A DNA stretch of 64,000 nt from the NCBI RefSeq assembly GCF_003202035.1, contig NZ_QJKC01000007.1, positions 158,025 to 222,024 on the forward strand. The letters run 5' to 3'. The stretch is from Aquitalea magnusonii. Its GTDB lineage: Bacteria > Pseudomonadota > Gammaproteobacteria > Burkholderiales > Chromobacteriaceae. Below are positions 17,996 through 26,594 of the stretch, piece by piece. Each line of letters starts with the position of its first letter. The first letter of the stretch is position 1. Both the position numbers and the translations under genes were made by a program. The notes beneath the pieces were generated by a model. That model made no database searches, was not told the DNA's origin, and worked only from the letters and a program-made list of their open reading frames with translations.

Positions 17996-18321
17996 CTGTA
18001 TTTAAGCGGTTAATCATTTCTTATAGCATCAGCCAATACCGATAAACAGGAAGACAAAACTGTTGACAGATGTCATTTAGAACGGGAAGTTGACATGACG
18101 CTCTCGCATTCATCTTCTAAAATGATCCACCCGAAAATAAGCCTGGCCATTACCCGAATGGTATCGGGATGGGATCAACCGCGGATTGCAGCATATCGGG
18201 CCGGCCATTGCCGGCAGGCATAAAAAAAGCGCTTCATTCGAAGCGCTTTTCACTGCCCACAACGGGGAGGCCAAGCAGCCAGGCCAAACGCCCGGCATCA
18301 ATATGGTGACGCTGGCTTGGC
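17996..18321. other. Intergenic region before the chemoreceptor gene
   Basis: 326 bp with no supported gene. It holds the AT-rich promoter side of the chemoreceptor gene (about 17996-18080) and the terminator of the FAD oxidoreductase at 18225-18250. Confidence 0.6.
18222..18250 (-). terminator. Terminator after FAD oxidoreductase
   Basis: Perfect 11-bp stem AAAAGCGCTTC / GAAGCGCTTTT with loop ATTC; seven A on the left give a U run on the minus strand. Confidence 0.8.
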
Positions 18322-19923
18322 TTATCCCTGCGCCACCATCTCAAGCGCCAGCGCCTCGGCCACGCGAATGCCATCCACCCCGGCGGACAGAATGCCGCCA
18401 GCGTAGCCAGCGCCCTCGCCGGCCGGATACAGGCCCTTCACGTTCAGGCTTTGCAAATCTTCGCCACGGGTAATGCGCAGCGGCGAGCTGGTACGGGTTT
18501 CCACCCCGGTCAGCACCGCATCGTGCATGTCATAGCCGCGGATTTTCTTGCCGAATTCCGGCAGCGCTTCGCGCATGGCGGTAATGGCGAAATCCGGCAA
18601 CGCGCTGGCCAGATCGGTCCAGTGCACGCCAGGCTGGTAGGAAGGTTCCACCGATCCCACCGCCGTGGAGGCACGCCCCGCCAGGAAGTCGCCCACCAGT
18701 TGCGCCGGTGCTTCGTAGGTGCTGCCACCCAGCACATAGGCGTGGCTTTCCAGCGCGCGCTGGAAGGCAATACCAGCCAGTGCACCACCCGGATAGTCTT
18801 CCGGGTTGATGCTGACCACCAGGCCGGAGTTGGCATTGCGCTCGGCGCGCGAATACTGGCTCATGCCATTGGTGACCACACGGCCCTCTTCCGAGGTGGC
18901 CGCCACCACCTGCCCGCCCGGACACATGCAGAAGCTGTACACCGCACGGCCATTGCTGGCGTGGTGTACCAGCTTGTAGTCAGCCGCCCCCAGAATCGGG
19001 TGGCCGGCATATTTGCCCCAGCGCGCCTTGTCGATCATGGTTTGCGGATGCTCGATACGGAAGCCCACCGAGAAGGGCTTGGCTTCCATGAACACGCCAC
19101 GCTGATACAGCATTTCGAAAGTGTCGCGCGCACTGTGACCGAGGGCGAGAATGACATGATCGGCTTCGATCTGGCTGCCATCGGCCAGCGTCAGGCCACG
19201 GATATGACCCTTGTCGATGTGCAGATCGGTCACGCGCTGCTGGAAGCGGATTTCCCCGCCCAGCGACTCGATTTCCGCGCGCATCTTTTCCACCATGCTG
19301 ACCAGGCGGAAAGTGCCGATATGCGGCTTGGCGATGAACAGGATTTCCTCCGGCGCACCGGCTTTGACGAACTCGGTCAGCACCTTGCGCCCCAGATGGC
19401 GCGGGTCCTTGATCTGGCTGTACAGCTTGCCGTCAGAAAAAGTACCGGCTCCGCCCTCGCCAAACTGCACGTTTGACTCCGGATTCAGCACATTCTTGCG
19501 CCACAGGCCCCAGGTATCCTTGGTACGTTCGCGCACCTTCTTGCCGCGCTCCAGCACGATGGGCTTGAAGCCCATCTGCGCCAATACCAGCGCTGCCAGC
19601 AGGCCACAGGGGCCAAAGCCCACGACGACCGGGCGCTTGCTCAGCGTGGCCGGAGCCTGGGTGACAAAGTGATAGCGGGTATCCGGCGTGGGCAGCACAT
19701 GCGGATTGCCCTTGAAGCGGGCCAGCAATTTGGCCTCGCCTTCCACTTCCATATCGATGATGTAAGCCAGGCTCATCACACCGCGGCGCGCGTCATAGCT
19801 GCGCTTGAATACGGTGTAGCTTTTCAGGTCGGCCGGCTTGATGCCGAGAAAGGCGACAATGGCGTCGCCGAGTTCTGCTGCGCTGTGATCCAGCGGCAGC
19901 TTGAGTTCGGTAATGCGTAACAT
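18322..19923 (-). CDS. FAD-dependent dehydrogenase, COG2509 type
   Basis: 533-residue flavoprotein. An N-terminal ferredoxin-like or RNA-binding-like stretch of about 80 residues precedes the dinucleotide-binding motif VVVGFGPCGLLAAL (about residues 100-113) and LERGKKVRERTKD. Further motifs are GEGGAGTFSDGKLY, a second glycine-rich segment LALGHSARDTFE and the C-terminal LYPAGEGAGYAGGI. Members are widespread, annotated as uncharacterised FAD-dependent dehydrogenases; no reaction is established. It stands alone as a single gene with its own terminator. Confidence 0.85.
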   Translation of the reverse strand: MLRITELKLPLDHSAAELGDAIVAFLGIKPADLKSYTVFKRSYDARRGVMSLAYIIDMEVEGEAKLLARFKGNPHVLPTPDTRYHFVTQAPATLSKRPVVVGFGPCGLLAALVLAQMGFKPIVLERGKKVRERTKDTWGLWRKNVLNPESNVQFGEGGAGTFSDGKLYSQIKDPRHLGRKVLTEFVKAGAPEEILFIAKPHIGTFRLVSMVEKMRAEIESLGGEIRFQQRVTDLHIDKGHIRGLTLADGSQIEADHVILALGHSARDTFEMLYQRGVFMEAKPFSVGFRIEHPQTMIDKARWGKYAGHPILGAADYKLVHHASNGRAVYSFCMCPGGQVVAATSEEGRVVTNGMSQYSRAERNANSGLVVSINPEDYPGGALAGIAFQRALESHAYVLGGSTYEAPAQLVGDFLAGRASTAVGSVEPSYQPGVHWTDLASALPDFAITAMREALPEFGKKIRGYDMHDAVLTGVETRTSSPLRITRGEDLQSLNVKGLYPAGEGAGYAGGILSAGVDGIRVAEALALEMVAQG

Positions 19924-19994
19924 GCTGATTCCAATGCACAGGTTGCTGTCTATTCAACAAGGGCCGTATTGTAGGAGGGACGCCCGCCAAAAGC

Positions 19995-20020
19995 AAAACC
20001 GGCCACCAGGGGCCGGTTTT
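19995..20020 (-). terminator. Terminator after yajQ
   Basis: Perfect 10-bp stem AAAACCGGCC / GGCCGGTTTT with loop ACCAGG, 19 bp beyond the yajQ stop. Confidence 0.8.
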
Positions 20021-20038
20021 GCACAGAAGAAAACGGGC

Positions 20039-20539
20039 TTAGTCGCGGAAGTTGTTGAACTGCAGCGGTACGCCGTTTTCCTTGTCATCGGCAATTTCCT
20101 TGCGCAGCAAGGCGATGCATTCTTGCAGCAGGTCGCGCTTGGCGCCGGACACCCGTACCGCCTCACCCTGGATGCTGGCTTGTACTTTCAGCTTGGAATC
20201 CTTGATCAGCTTGACGATCTTCTTGGCCATTTCGGTTTCCAGGCCTTCCTTCACGGTCAGCACCTTCTTCACCTTGTTGCCACTCACTTTTTCCAGCTTG
20301 CCATATTCCAGGCTGCGCACATCGACACCGCGCTTGGACAGCTTGCTGACCAGGATATCGTTGACCTGGTCCAGCTGGAATTCGGCGTCGGCATACAGGG
20401 TGACTTCCTTGTCGGTCTGCTCGATACGGGAATCGCTACCCTTGAAATCGTAGCGGGTGGACACTTCCTTGTTGGCCTGCTCGATGGCATTGCGCACTTC
20501 TACTTTATTGACTTCGGAAACAATATCAAAAGACGGCAT
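20039..20539 (-). CDS. yajQ: YajQ family cyclic di-GMP/nucleotide-binding protein
   Basis: 166-residue cytoplasmic protein of the UPF0234 family, with two ferredoxin-like half-domains. Hallmarks: N-terminal [51 protein letters not shown] and C-terminal [10 protein letters not shown]. Homologues bind nucleotides, and Xanthomonas/Pseudomonas members bind cyclic di-GMP and influence transcription. Single gene with its own terminator; the downstream effects in this organism are unknown. Confidence 0.93.
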   Translation of the reverse strand: MPSFDIVSEVNKVEVRNAIEQANKEVSTRYDFKGSDSRIEQTDKEVTLYADAEFQLDQVNDILVSKLSKRGVDVRSLEYGKLEKVSGNKVKKVLTVKEGLETEMAKKIVKLIKDSKLKVQASIQGEAVRVSGAKRDLLQECIALLRKEIADDKENGVPLQFNNFRD

Positions 20540-20603
20540 GGGACTGGTCCTGTAAGGCAGATAAGGCTGAATCGGGCAATTTTAGTGGCTGCGCCGGCCC
20601 TTG

Positions 20604-21476
20604 TCACTCGTCAGCCCGGTGGCTGCCCTCGCCCAGCCGGGCGCGCATGGCTTCCACTTCCTGCAGACGGTCGCTGATGGCCGCCCATTGCCGGGTGTTG
20701 AGGGCGGCGATGACGGCATCCACCAGCAACATCAAGGGCGTATTGGTATCCCAGCCGGAAGGGCCGGCGGTGTGGGCCGCCAGGGTAAAGCGCGCCACCC
20801 GCGATACCGGTGACAGCCACTGGTCGGTAAACAGCAGGACGCTGACCTTGCGCTGCGCGGCCATCTCGGCAATGTGCAAGGCGCCATCCCAATAACGGCG
20901 GATGTCGAAAATCACCAGCACATCATGCTTGCCCATGTCCACCAGCGAATCGGCCCAGCTGGATGGCACGCCGCGCAGATGCACCACGTCGGCGCGCACC
21001 ACTTTCAGGTGGTGGCACAGATAGGCCGCCAGGGGATCGGTCAGCCGGCCGCCCAGCAGCCAGATGCGGTTCTTGCGCTCGCCCAGCAGGTCCACCACGC
21101 CATCGAACTCCACCCGCGGCAGATGCGCCACCGTTTCCTGCATCAGCTGGGTGATGCGCGCCGCGTAGCTGACCAGAAAATCACTGTCGCCCTGCAGCTG
21201 GGCCGGGTCGTGGCGCACCAGTGGCGACTGCAGGCGGATTTCCAGCTCATCCCGCAAGGCGGTCTGAAAGGCGGTGTAGCTGTCGAAGCCCAGCTTGCTG
21301 ATCAGGCGCAGCACGGTCGGGCCACTGACATCCGCCCTGAGCGCCAGCTGAGCGATGGTTTCCAGCCCGGCCACCGGGTAATTCGCCAGCAGCACCCGCC
21401 CTACCTTGCGCTCGGTCGGGGTCAGGGTTTCAAACAGCACGCGCAGTTCTTCCGCGATGGACCGGCTATTACTCAC
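20604..21476 (-). CDS. MurR/RpiR family regulator of the second glutamylation locus
   Basis: 290 residues starting at GTG (21476) with GGAGAAG just upstream. N-terminal RpiR helix-turn-helix (about 1-80: LTPTERKVGRVLLANYP, IAQLALRADVSGPTVLRLISKLGF) and C-terminal SIS domain (about 125-260: RIWLLGGRLTDPLAAYL, DVLVIFDIRRY) that normally binds a phosphosugar-like or small ligand. It is divergent from the glutamine synthetase-like gene across a 259-bp gap and is therefore its likely regulator. SIS-domain regulators are unusual partners for amine catabolism, which more often uses XRE-cupin or GntR proteins. Confidence 0.88.
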   Translation of the reverse strand: MSNSRSIAEELRVLFETLTPTERKVGRVLLANYPVAGLETIAQLALRADVSGPTVLRLISKLGFDSYTAFQTALRDELEIRLQSPLVRHDPAQLQGDSDFLVSYAARITQLMQETVAHLPRVEFDGVVDLLGERKNRIWLLGGRLTDPLAAYLCHHLKVVRADVVHLRGVPSSWADSLVDMGKHDVLVIFDIRRYWDGALHIAEMAAQRKVSVLLFTDQWLSPVSRVARFTLAAHTAGPSGWDTNTPLMLLVDAVIAALNTRQWAAISDRLQEVEAMRARLGEGSHRADE

Positions 21477-21735
21477 AGGCTTCTCCGCAATCAGGCACTG
21501 GCTGACAAGTACCTGTTATCAATGGCCGGCAACAAGGCGCAGCCAACCTTCACCCGGCAATGATAGCAGTCCACAGCGCCAAAACGGCACTGTGGCATTG
21601 CTTCCACATTGCACAGCACAATCTAATTTTTATTACATTTTTATCTTGATTGCTGTTTTTCTAACGAACAATACTAGCCGCAACAGGAGAAGGAATCCCC
21701 CTGCCACCCACCCAACACCAGCGCAAGGAGCAATC
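21477..21735. promoter_or_regulatory. Divergent control region rpiR-type regulator / GS-like gene
   Basis: 259 bp. An AT-rich patch at 21620-21680 carries a direct repeat of ATTTTTAT at 21626-21633 and 21637-21644, exactly 11 bp apart, i.e. on one face of the helix. This is a candidate operator for the adjacent regulator. No convincing -35/-10 pair could be assigned. Confidence 0.45.
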
Positions 21736-23103
21736 ATGGATGCTCGGCATGTAAAGACAATGGCAGATTTGAAGACCCTGATCGAACAGCGCCAGCTACG
21801 GCAGATCAAGGTTGGCCTGGTTGATATCGATGGCGTGATGTGCGGCAAATACATGTCGCGTGACAAGTTCCTGTCCTCGCTGGAGGGCGGCTTCGGCTTC
21901 TGTGATGTGGTGTTCGGCTGGGACGTGGGCGACAAGCTGTACGACAACACCCTGCTCACCGGCTGGGGCCGTGGCTATGGCGACGCGCAGATCCGGCTGA
22001 TTCCCGAGTCCTGTCGTGAACTGCCTCTGGAAGACAATATGATCTTCGTGCAGGGCGAGGTGGTGGGCCGGCTGGAAGGGCTGTGTCCGCGCGGCGTACT
22101 GCGGCGGGTGGTGGAACGGGCTCGCGCCATGGGCTTTGAGCCGATGGCTGGCTTCGAGTACGAATTTTTGGTCACTGACGAAAGCAATGCCGCCCTGCAA
22201 GACAAGCTGTACCAGAACCCCAAGCCGCTGGGCAGCGGTGCTTTTGGCTACTCGGTTTTGCGCAATTCGGTGAATACCGACTTTTACCGCGGCCTGCTTG
22301 ATTTGTGCGAGCAGATGAATATGCCGGTAGAAGGCTTTCACGAAGAAACCGGCCCCGGCGCCCTGGAAGCCGCGCTGACGGTGGACAAGGCGCTGACCGC
22401 CGCCGACAACGCGGTGTGCTTCAAGACCTTCTCTAAGGTGCTGGCAGAAAAACAGGGGCGCATGATCTGCTATATGGCCAAGTGGAACGAAGAACACTCC
22501 GGCCAGGGCGGACACATCCATATCTCGCTGAAGAACCGCGACGGCCACAGCGCCTTTCACCAGAGCGGGCGCGATCACAATATCAGCGACACCATGCGCC
22601 ATTTCATTGGCGGCATTCAAAAACTGATGCCGCAATTCATGAGCCTGGCCGCCCCCACCATCAACAGTTTCCGCCGGCTGGTGCCGGGTTACTGGGCGCC
22701 TACCAGCGCGCTATGGGGGGTGGATAACCGCACTGTGGCCATCCGCGCCATTCCGGGCAGCAGCAAATCGCAGCGGGTGGAATACCGCCTGCCGGGTGCC
22801 GATACCAACCCTTATCTGGCGCTGGCCAGCGGGCTGGCTGCCGGCCTGTACGGCATCGAAAACAAGATCGAGCCAGAAGAGCCGGTCACGGCCAATGGCT
22901 ATCTGCTGCAAGCCCCGCCCCATCTGCAACTGCATCGCACCCTGTGGGACGCCGCCCAGGCGCTGCGCGCCTCGGCCGCCGCCCGCGACTGGTTTGGCGA
23001 TGATTTTGTCGACCACTTCGCCGCCACGCGCGAGTGGGAAGAACGCGAGTTCCAGCGCCATGTCACCGACTGGGAATTGAAACGCTACTTCGAGATCATC
23101 TAA
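21736..23103 (+). CDS. Glutamine synthetase-like gamma-glutamyl-amine ligase
   Basis: 455 residues. Glutamine synthetase fold: beta-grasp segment KVGLVDIDGVMCGKYMSRDKF-like, then GFEYEFLV, EETGPGALEAAL, GQGGHIHISL and NRTVAIRAIPGSSKSQRVEYRLPG with the catalytic arginines. It differs clearly from the puuA product in this window and lacks the GlnA adenylylation Tyr region. Gene order with an aldehyde dehydrogenase, an alcohol dehydrogenase and a gamma-glutamyl hydrolase implies that it glutamylates an amine, probably an amino alcohol. AAGGAG at 21725-21730 fixes the ATG at 21736. The stop abuts the next start. Confidence 0.85.
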   Translation: MDARHVKTMADLKTLIEQRQLRQIKVGLVDIDGVMCGKYMSRDKFLSSLEGGFGFCDVVFGWDVGDKLYDNTLLTGWGRGYGDAQIRLIPESCRELPLEDNMIFVQGEVVGRLEGLCPRGVLRRVVERARAMGFEPMAGFEYEFLVTDESNAALQDKLYQNPKPLGSGAFGYSVLRNSVNTDFYRGLLDLCEQMNMPVEGFHEETGPGALEAALTVDKALTAADNAVCFKTFSKVLAEKQGRMICYMAKWNEEHSGQGGHIHISLKNRDGHSAFHQSGRDHNISDTMRHFIGGIQKLMPQFMSLAAPTINSFRRLVPGYWAPTSALWGVDNRTVAIRAIPGSSKSQRVEYRLPGADTNPYLALASGLAAGLYGIENKIEPEEPVTANGYLLQAPPHLQLHRTLWDAAQALRASAAARDWFGDDFVDHFAATREWEEREFQRHVTDWELKRYFEII

Positions 23104-24489
23104 ATGAGCACATCCTATTCCGTCATCTCCCCCGTCGATGGTGCCATCCTGCTGGAGCGCCCCTACTCCACGCCCAGCCAGACCCAGGCCGTACTGGATG
23201 CTGCCACGGCAGCACAGCGCGGCTGGCGACATACCCCGCTGGCCGAACGCAAGGCGCTGATCGGCAAAGCGGTAGACTGGCTGGTGGCCCACCAGGACGC
23301 CTGTGCCGAAGCCATCACCCGCCAGATTGGCCGCCCCATCAGCCAGTCACCCGGTGAGGTGCGCGGGCTGGAAGAGCGCGCCCGCCACATGCTGGCTATT
23401 GCCGAGGAAGGGCTGGCCGACATCCACCCCGCCGCCAAGCCTGGTTTCCAGCGCTTTCTGCGCCGCGAGCCACTGGGCACGGTACTGGTGCTGGCGCCGT
23501 GGAATTACCCCTTCCTCACCGCCATCAACACCATCGTGCCGGCGCTGGCTGCCGGCAATACCGTCATCCTCAAGCACTCCTCGCAAACCCCGCTGGTGAC
23601 CGAGTTGTTCCAGCAGGCTTTTGATGCGGCCGGCCTGCCTGCCGGGGTATTCCAGAGCCTGCAGCTGGGCCATGCGGCCACCCTGCGGCTGGTGGCCGCG
23701 CCGCAGATCGATTTTGTCGCCTTTACCGGCTCGGTGGCTGGTGGCCGTGCCGTACAACAAGCCGCCAGTGAACGCTTTATCGGCGTGGGGCTGGAGCTGG
23801 GCGGCAAGGACCCGGCCTATGTGCGCGCCGATGCCGACCTGGCCAGCGCCATCGAAAATCTGGTGGACGGTGCCTTTTTCAACTCCGGCCAATCCTGCTG
23901 CGGCATCGAACGCATCTATGTTCACCGCAGCCACTACAGCGCCTTTGTCGATGGCTTTGTCGAACTGACCAAGGCTTACCGCTTTGGCAACCCGCTGGAT
24001 GCCGCCACCAACCTCGGCCCCATGGTACGCGCCAGTGCTGCCGCCTTTGTGCGCAGCCAGATTGCCGATGCCGTCGCCGTAGGGGCGCGGGCGCTGATTC
24101 CAGCCGGGCACTTTGCTGCCGATGCCGTAGGCACGGCCTATCTGGCTCCGCAAGTCCTGGTAGACGTGCACCACGGCATGAGCGTGATGCGGGACGAAAG
24201 CTTTGGCCCGGTCATCGGCATCATGCCGGTGGATTCCGATGAGCAGGCCGTGGCCCTGATGAACGACAGCGCCTATGGCCTCACCGCCTCGCTGTGGACG
24301 CAGGACCGCGAAGCCGCCATCCGCCTGGGCAATGAGATTGCCACCGGCACGGTATTCATGAACCGCTGTGACTACCTGGACCCTGCCCTGGCCTGGACCG
24401 GGGTCAAGGACACTGGCCGCGGCATTTCGCTATCCGTGCTGGGTTATCAGCAGCTCACCCGTATCAAATCCTTCCATCTCAAGGGGTAA
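23104..24489 (+). CDS. NAD(P)-dependent aldehyde dehydrogenase
   Basis: 461 residues, a shorter ALDH of the succinate-semialdehyde/betaine group. Cofactor motif LAPWNYPF, FTGSVAGGRAV, general base E231 in LELGGKDP, nucleophile C265 in NSGQSCCGIER (a neighbouring second Cys follows) and SFGPVIG. It would oxidise the gamma-glutamyl-aminoaldehyde formed by the downstream alcohol dehydrogenase to the carboxylate. The ATG comes directly after the TAA of the synthetase gene, so the two are coupled. Confidence 0.87.
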   Translation: MSTSYSVISPVDGAILLERPYSTPSQTQAVLDAATAAQRGWRHTPLAERKALIGKAVDWLVAHQDACAEAITRQIGRPISQSPGEVRGLEERARHMLAIAEEGLADIHPAAKPGFQRFLRREPLGTVLVLAPWNYPFLTAINTIVPALAAGNTVILKHSSQTPLVTELFQQAFDAAGLPAGVFQSLQLGHAATLRLVAAPQIDFVAFTGSVAGGRAVQQAASERFIGVGLELGGKDPAYVRADADLASAIENLVDGAFFNSGQSCCGIERIYVHRSHYSAFVDGFVELTKAYRFGNPLDAATNLGPMVRASAAAFVRSQIADAVAVGARALIPAGHFAADAVGTAYLAPQVLVDVHHGMSVMRDESFGPVIGIMPVDSDEQAVALMNDSAYGLTASLWTQDREAAIRLGNEIATGTVFMNRCDYLDPALAWTGVKDTGRGISLSVLGYQQLTRIKSFHLKG

Positions 24490-24492
24490 AGC

Positions 24493-25656
24493 ATGCAACT
24501 GCAAGGTAACTGGAACTATCCGACCAGCATCCGCTTTGGCGCAGGCCGCGCCAGCGAGCTGCCCGCGCTGTGCCAGCAACTGGGCATGCGCCGCCCGCTG
24601 CTGGTCACCGATCCTGGTCTCGCCCGGCTGCCACTGGTGGCCCGCCTGCTCGACTATCTGGCATCCGCCGGCATGGACGCCCATGTATTCAGCGATATGC
24701 GCCCCAATCCGGTAGGCCGTGATGTCTATGCCGGGGTCAATGCCTACAAGGAGGGCAAGCACGATGGCGTGATCGCGGTAGGGGGCGGCAGCGCACTGGA
24801 TGTGGGCAAGGCCATTGCGCTGATGGTGGGGCAGGACCGTCCGCTATGGGATTTTGAGGACGTGGGCGATAACTGGCTGCGGGTGAATGTGGCCGGCGTG
24901 GCGCCCACCATTGCCGTACCGACCACCTCCGGCACCGGCTCGGAAGTGGGCCGTGCCTCGCTGATCATTGATGAAGAAGACCACCGCAAGGTCATCATCT
25001 TCCACCCGTCCATGCTGCCCAGACTGGTGCTGGCCGACCCGGAACTCACCGCCGGCCTGCCCCCGCAGCTGACCGCCGCCACCGGCATTGATGCGCTGGT
25101 GCACAATCTGGAAGCCTATTGCTCGCCCACCTACCACCCGCTGGCGCAGGGCGTGGCGCTGGAGGGCATGAAACTGGTGCACGACTGGCTGCCCACCGCC
25201 TATGCCGATGGCAGCCATATCGAAGCCCGCTCGCACATGCTGGCCGCCTCCATCATGGGCGCCACCGCCTTCCAGAAGGGACTGGGCGGGGTACATGCCC
25301 TGGCGCATCCCATCGGGGCGGTGTTCGACACCCACCACGGCCTGGCCAATGCCATCCTGCTGCCCTATGTGCTGGTGCGCAATCGTCCGGCCATTGCCGA
25401 CAAACTGGCCGCTGCAGCCCGCTATATCGGCCTGGCCGACAGCAGTTTTGATGGTTTCCTGGCCTGGATACTGCAGCTGCGCAGCGACCTGGGCATCCCG
25501 CACAGCCTGGGGCAGATCAACATTCCGGCAGAACAGGCCAGCGAGATCGGCCGCATGGCCAAGGCCGACCCCAGCGATGGTGGCAATCCGCTGCCGCTGA
25601 GTGCCAGCGACTACAGCGCCATCTATCTGGCTGCCGTGCAAGGCCAGCTGCCATGA
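24493..25656 (+). CDS. Iron-containing alcohol dehydrogenase (group III)
   Basis: 387 residues. N-terminal Rossmann-like part with GGGSALDVGKAIAL (about 95-108) and PTTSGTGSEVGRASLI (about 140-155), then a helical domain with metal ligands in GIDALVHNLEAY, GGVHALAHPIGA and FDTHHGLANA. NAD-dependent oxidation of a primary alcohol is expected. In this operon the natural substrate may be a gamma-glutamylated amino alcohol. Three bases separate it from the aldehyde dehydrogenase and its stop overlaps the next start (ATGA). Confidence 0.88.
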   Translation: MQLQGNWNYPTSIRFGAGRASELPALCQQLGMRRPLLVTDPGLARLPLVARLLDYLASAGMDAHVFSDMRPNPVGRDVYAGVNAYKEGKHDGVIAVGGGSALDVGKAIALMVGQDRPLWDFEDVGDNWLRVNVAGVAPTIAVPTTSGTGSEVGRASLIIDEEDHRKVIIFHPSMLPRLVLADPELTAGLPPQLTAATGIDALVHNLEAYCSPTYHPLAQGVALEGMKLVHDWLPTAYADGSHIEARSHMLAASIMGATAFQKGLGGVHALAHPIGAVFDTHHGLANAILLPYVLVRNRPAIADKLAAAARYIGLADSSFDGFLAWILQLRSDLGIPHSLGQINIPAEQASEIGRMAKADPSDGGNPLPLSASDYSAIYLAAVQGQLP

Positions 25657-26363
25657 AGCCCCCGCTCATCGGCCTGACCACCTACCCCGCCGGCCAGGGC
25701 CATGGCTATCACACCCCGGTGGACTACGTGCATGCGGTGGTTCGCGCGGGCGGGGCGCCGGTACTGCTGCCGCCCGTGGGCGCTGCCGCCATCGACAGCT
25801 GGCTGGATGCGCTGGACGGCGTGGTGCTGATAGGCGGCGGCGATATCGACCCGGAACTGTTCGACGGCGGCGATCACCCCACCATTTACAACCTCAGTCC
25901 GGAGCGTGACCACACCGAAACCGCGCTGGCCCGAGCCCTGCTGCAACGCAAGCTGCCGACACTGGCCATCTGCCGTGGCTTGCAGATTCTCAATACCGTA
26001 CTGGGCGGGACACTGCACCTGCATTTGCCGGATGTGGTGGGCGAGGCGGTGGAGCACCGGGTGGCACCGCGCGACCCCACGCTGCACCGGGTCAGGGTGG
26101 CGGCCGACTCCTGCCTGGCCGGGCTGCTGGGCAGCACCGAAGTGGCCACCAAGTCCTGGCACCACCAGGCCATCGACCAGCCGGGCCAGGGCGTGCAGGC
26201 TGTGGCCTGGGCTGCCGATGGCGTGATCGAGGCCATCGAGGTGGCAGGGTTTCCGCAATTGATTGCCGTGCAGTGGCATCCGGAATTATCTGCACGGGAA
26301 GACAGCAGCCAGCAAGGGCTGTTTGATGAGCTGGTCCGCATGAGCAGCAAACGCAGTCACTAA
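25653..26363 (+). CDS. Gamma-glutamyl hydrolase, PuuD-like (second copy)
   Basis: 236-residue class I glutamine amidotransferase-like peptidase C26. VVLIGGGDIDPELF, nucleophile C107 in LAICRGLQILNTVLGG, then KSWHHQAID and the catalytic HPE in AVQWHPELS. It would remove glutamate from the oxidised conjugate, releasing a free amino acid. It resembles but is not a duplicate of the puuD product at 13020-13775. Its ATG overlaps the alcohol dehydrogenase stop; it closes the four-gene coupled set. Confidence 0.87.
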   Translation: MKPPLIGLTTYPAGQGHGYHTPVDYVHAVVRAGGAPVLLPPVGAAAIDSWLDALDGVVLIGGGDIDPELFDGGDHPTIYNLSPERDHTETALARALLQRKLPTLAICRGLQILNTVLGGTLHLHLPDVVGEAVEHRVAPRDPTLHRVRVAADSCLAGLLGSTEVATKSWHHQAIDQPGQGVQAVAWAADGVIEAIEVAGFPQLIAVQWHPELSAREDSSQQGLFDELVRMSSKRSH

Positions 26364-26594
26364 AGCCGACAGCAAGAGCGGCAGGTATTGCCGCGCATTC
26401 CCGGCAACACGGGCGCGCAGGGCGCCGCGCAACAGACACGGACAGAAGGCAGATGGGTATGGCTCTTGCCGCCACGGCAAGGCCGGACGCAGGCCGCGCT
26501 GTTGCCCGCCGTCTGCCGCGGGCGCAGCAAAGGGTGAAGTCTCAGCACAGTGCATTTTCATACAGTGTAGGTCAACACATGCAAGAGGATCATC

